Shown here in pieces: positions 6,979 to 7,500 of a stretch of 7,500 nucleotides of DNA. Under the pieces are notes generated by a model, which worked only from the letters and a program-made list of their open reading frames with translations, made no database searches and had not been told where the DNA came from. This DNA comes from Bacillota bacterium. Its GTDB lineage: Bacteria; Bacillota; Clostridia; UBA1381. The DNA lies in NCBI GenBank assembly GCA_021205715.1, contig JAJPXA010000080.1, positions 1 through 7,500 on the forward strand. The letters are read 5' to 3'. Each line of letters begins with the position of its first letter. Within the stretch, counting starts at the first letter, position 1. Made by a program: the position numbers and the translations under genes.

Positions 6979-7500
6979 ATGAGAAAAATTAAGGTAATGA
7001 CGGTTTTCGGCACAAGACCGGAAGCCATAAAAATGGCGCCGCTCGCGCTTGAGCTGAAAAAATACGACGAAATCGAGTCAATCGTATGCGTTACGGCGCA
7101 GCACAGAGAAATGCTCGATCAGGTGCTTGAGATTTTCAATATCAAGCCGGATTACGATTTGGATATTATGAAAACGCGTCAGAGTCTTGTCGGAATTACA
7201 ACAAGGGTATTGGAGGGCTTCGACGAGGTTATAAAAAAGGAGCGTCCGGACATAGTCTTGGTACACGGCGACACATCGACGAGCTTTGTGGCGGCGCTCG
7301 CGGCGTTTTACAATATGGTAAAGGTCGGTCACGTCGAGGCGGGACTCAGAACCTACGACAAGTATTCCCCGTTCCCCGAAGAGATGAACCGTCAGCTCAC
7401 CGGCAGAATAGCGGATTTGAATTTTTCGCCGACCGCGCAGAACCGTGAAAATTTGCTCAAGGAAAATGTGCCGGACGCGTCGATTTACATTACCGGAAAC
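6979..7500 (+). CDS. mnaA: UDP-N-acetylglucosamine 2-epimerase, non-hydrolysing (3' part outside window)
   Basis: This cytoplasmic enzyme interconverts UDP-GlcNAc and UDP-ManNAc, supplying ManNAc for surface polymers such as the teichoic acid linkage unit; the E. coli name is wecB. Only the first 174 codons are present, of the 370-390 usual for the family, and the frame stays open to the window edge. Motifs visible are FGTRPEAIKMAPL (10-22), TAQHREMLDQVL (39-50), VHGDTSTS (95-102), HVEAGLRT (118-125) and PFPEEMNR (131-138). D98, E120 and E134 align with the catalytic-site D95, E117 and E131 of E. coli WecB as I recall them; the later catalytic histidine lies beyond the window. The start directly abuts the tagO stop, so the two proteins are probably made together. 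Truncation is due to the window, not a mutation. Confidence 0.96.
   Translation, partial: MRKIKVMTVFGTRPEAIKMAPLALELKKYDEIESIVCVTAQHREMLDQVLEIFNIKPDYDLDIMKTRQSLVGITTRVLEGFDEVIKKERPDIVLVHGDTSTSFVAALAAFYNMVKVGHVEAGLRTYDKYSPFPEEMNRQLTGRIADLNFSPTAQNRENLLKENVPDASIYITGN

Overview
The window carries six genes, all on the + strand and packed head to tail, with no stretch over 300 bases lacking a gene. The best guess for the source is a Firmicute of class Clostridia, perhaps a gut Oscillospirales/Ruminococcaceae-type organism. The reasons are the strong AAGGAG-type ribosome binding sites, the roughly 550-residue GluRS with a clostridial-style N-terminal extension, a GluRS gene placed directly before a GlnRS gene, and a TagO/MnaA pair typical of Gram-positive wall glycopolymer synthesis. 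Base composition looks balanced and rich in CpG, with GCG favoured for Ala and GGC for Gly. The family-level assignment is inference.

Layout: a partial promoter (two TATAAT boxes) lies at the left edge. It is followed by gltX (56-1711, glutamyl-tRNA synthetase) and, 20 bases later, glnS (1732-3405, glutaminyl-tRNA synthetase). A 117-base spacer with three short direct repeats and a GC-rich hairpin leads to a PLP-dependent class I/II aminotransferase (3523-4719). After 19 bases comes trpS (4739-5767, tryptophanyl-tRNA synthetase). A strong bulged hairpin spans the trpS stop codon. Then come tagO (5809-6978, undecaprenyl-phosphate GlcNAc-1-phosphate transferase) and, with stop and start codons touching, mnaA/wecB (6979 to the window edge, UDP-GlcNAc 2-epimerase, truncated by the window).

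The genes fall into two functional blocks. The first charges tRNAs with Glu, Gln and Trp and includes one amino-acid-handling transaminase. The second begins a surface glycopolymer: TagO puts GlcNAc-1-P on the undecaprenyl carrier and MnaA makes UDP-ManNAc for the next sugar, as in a wall teichoic acid linkage unit. The tight spacing suggests co-transcription, possibly modulated at the two hairpin-bearing junctions.

No mobile element, CRISPR array, tRNA, rRNA or plainly new system is visible. The most unexpected signal is compositional: by eye the tetramers GGCC and CATG do not occur anywhere in the 7,500 bases. Glycine and methionine contexts show synonymous choices that would avoid them, which suggests restriction-modification pressure.
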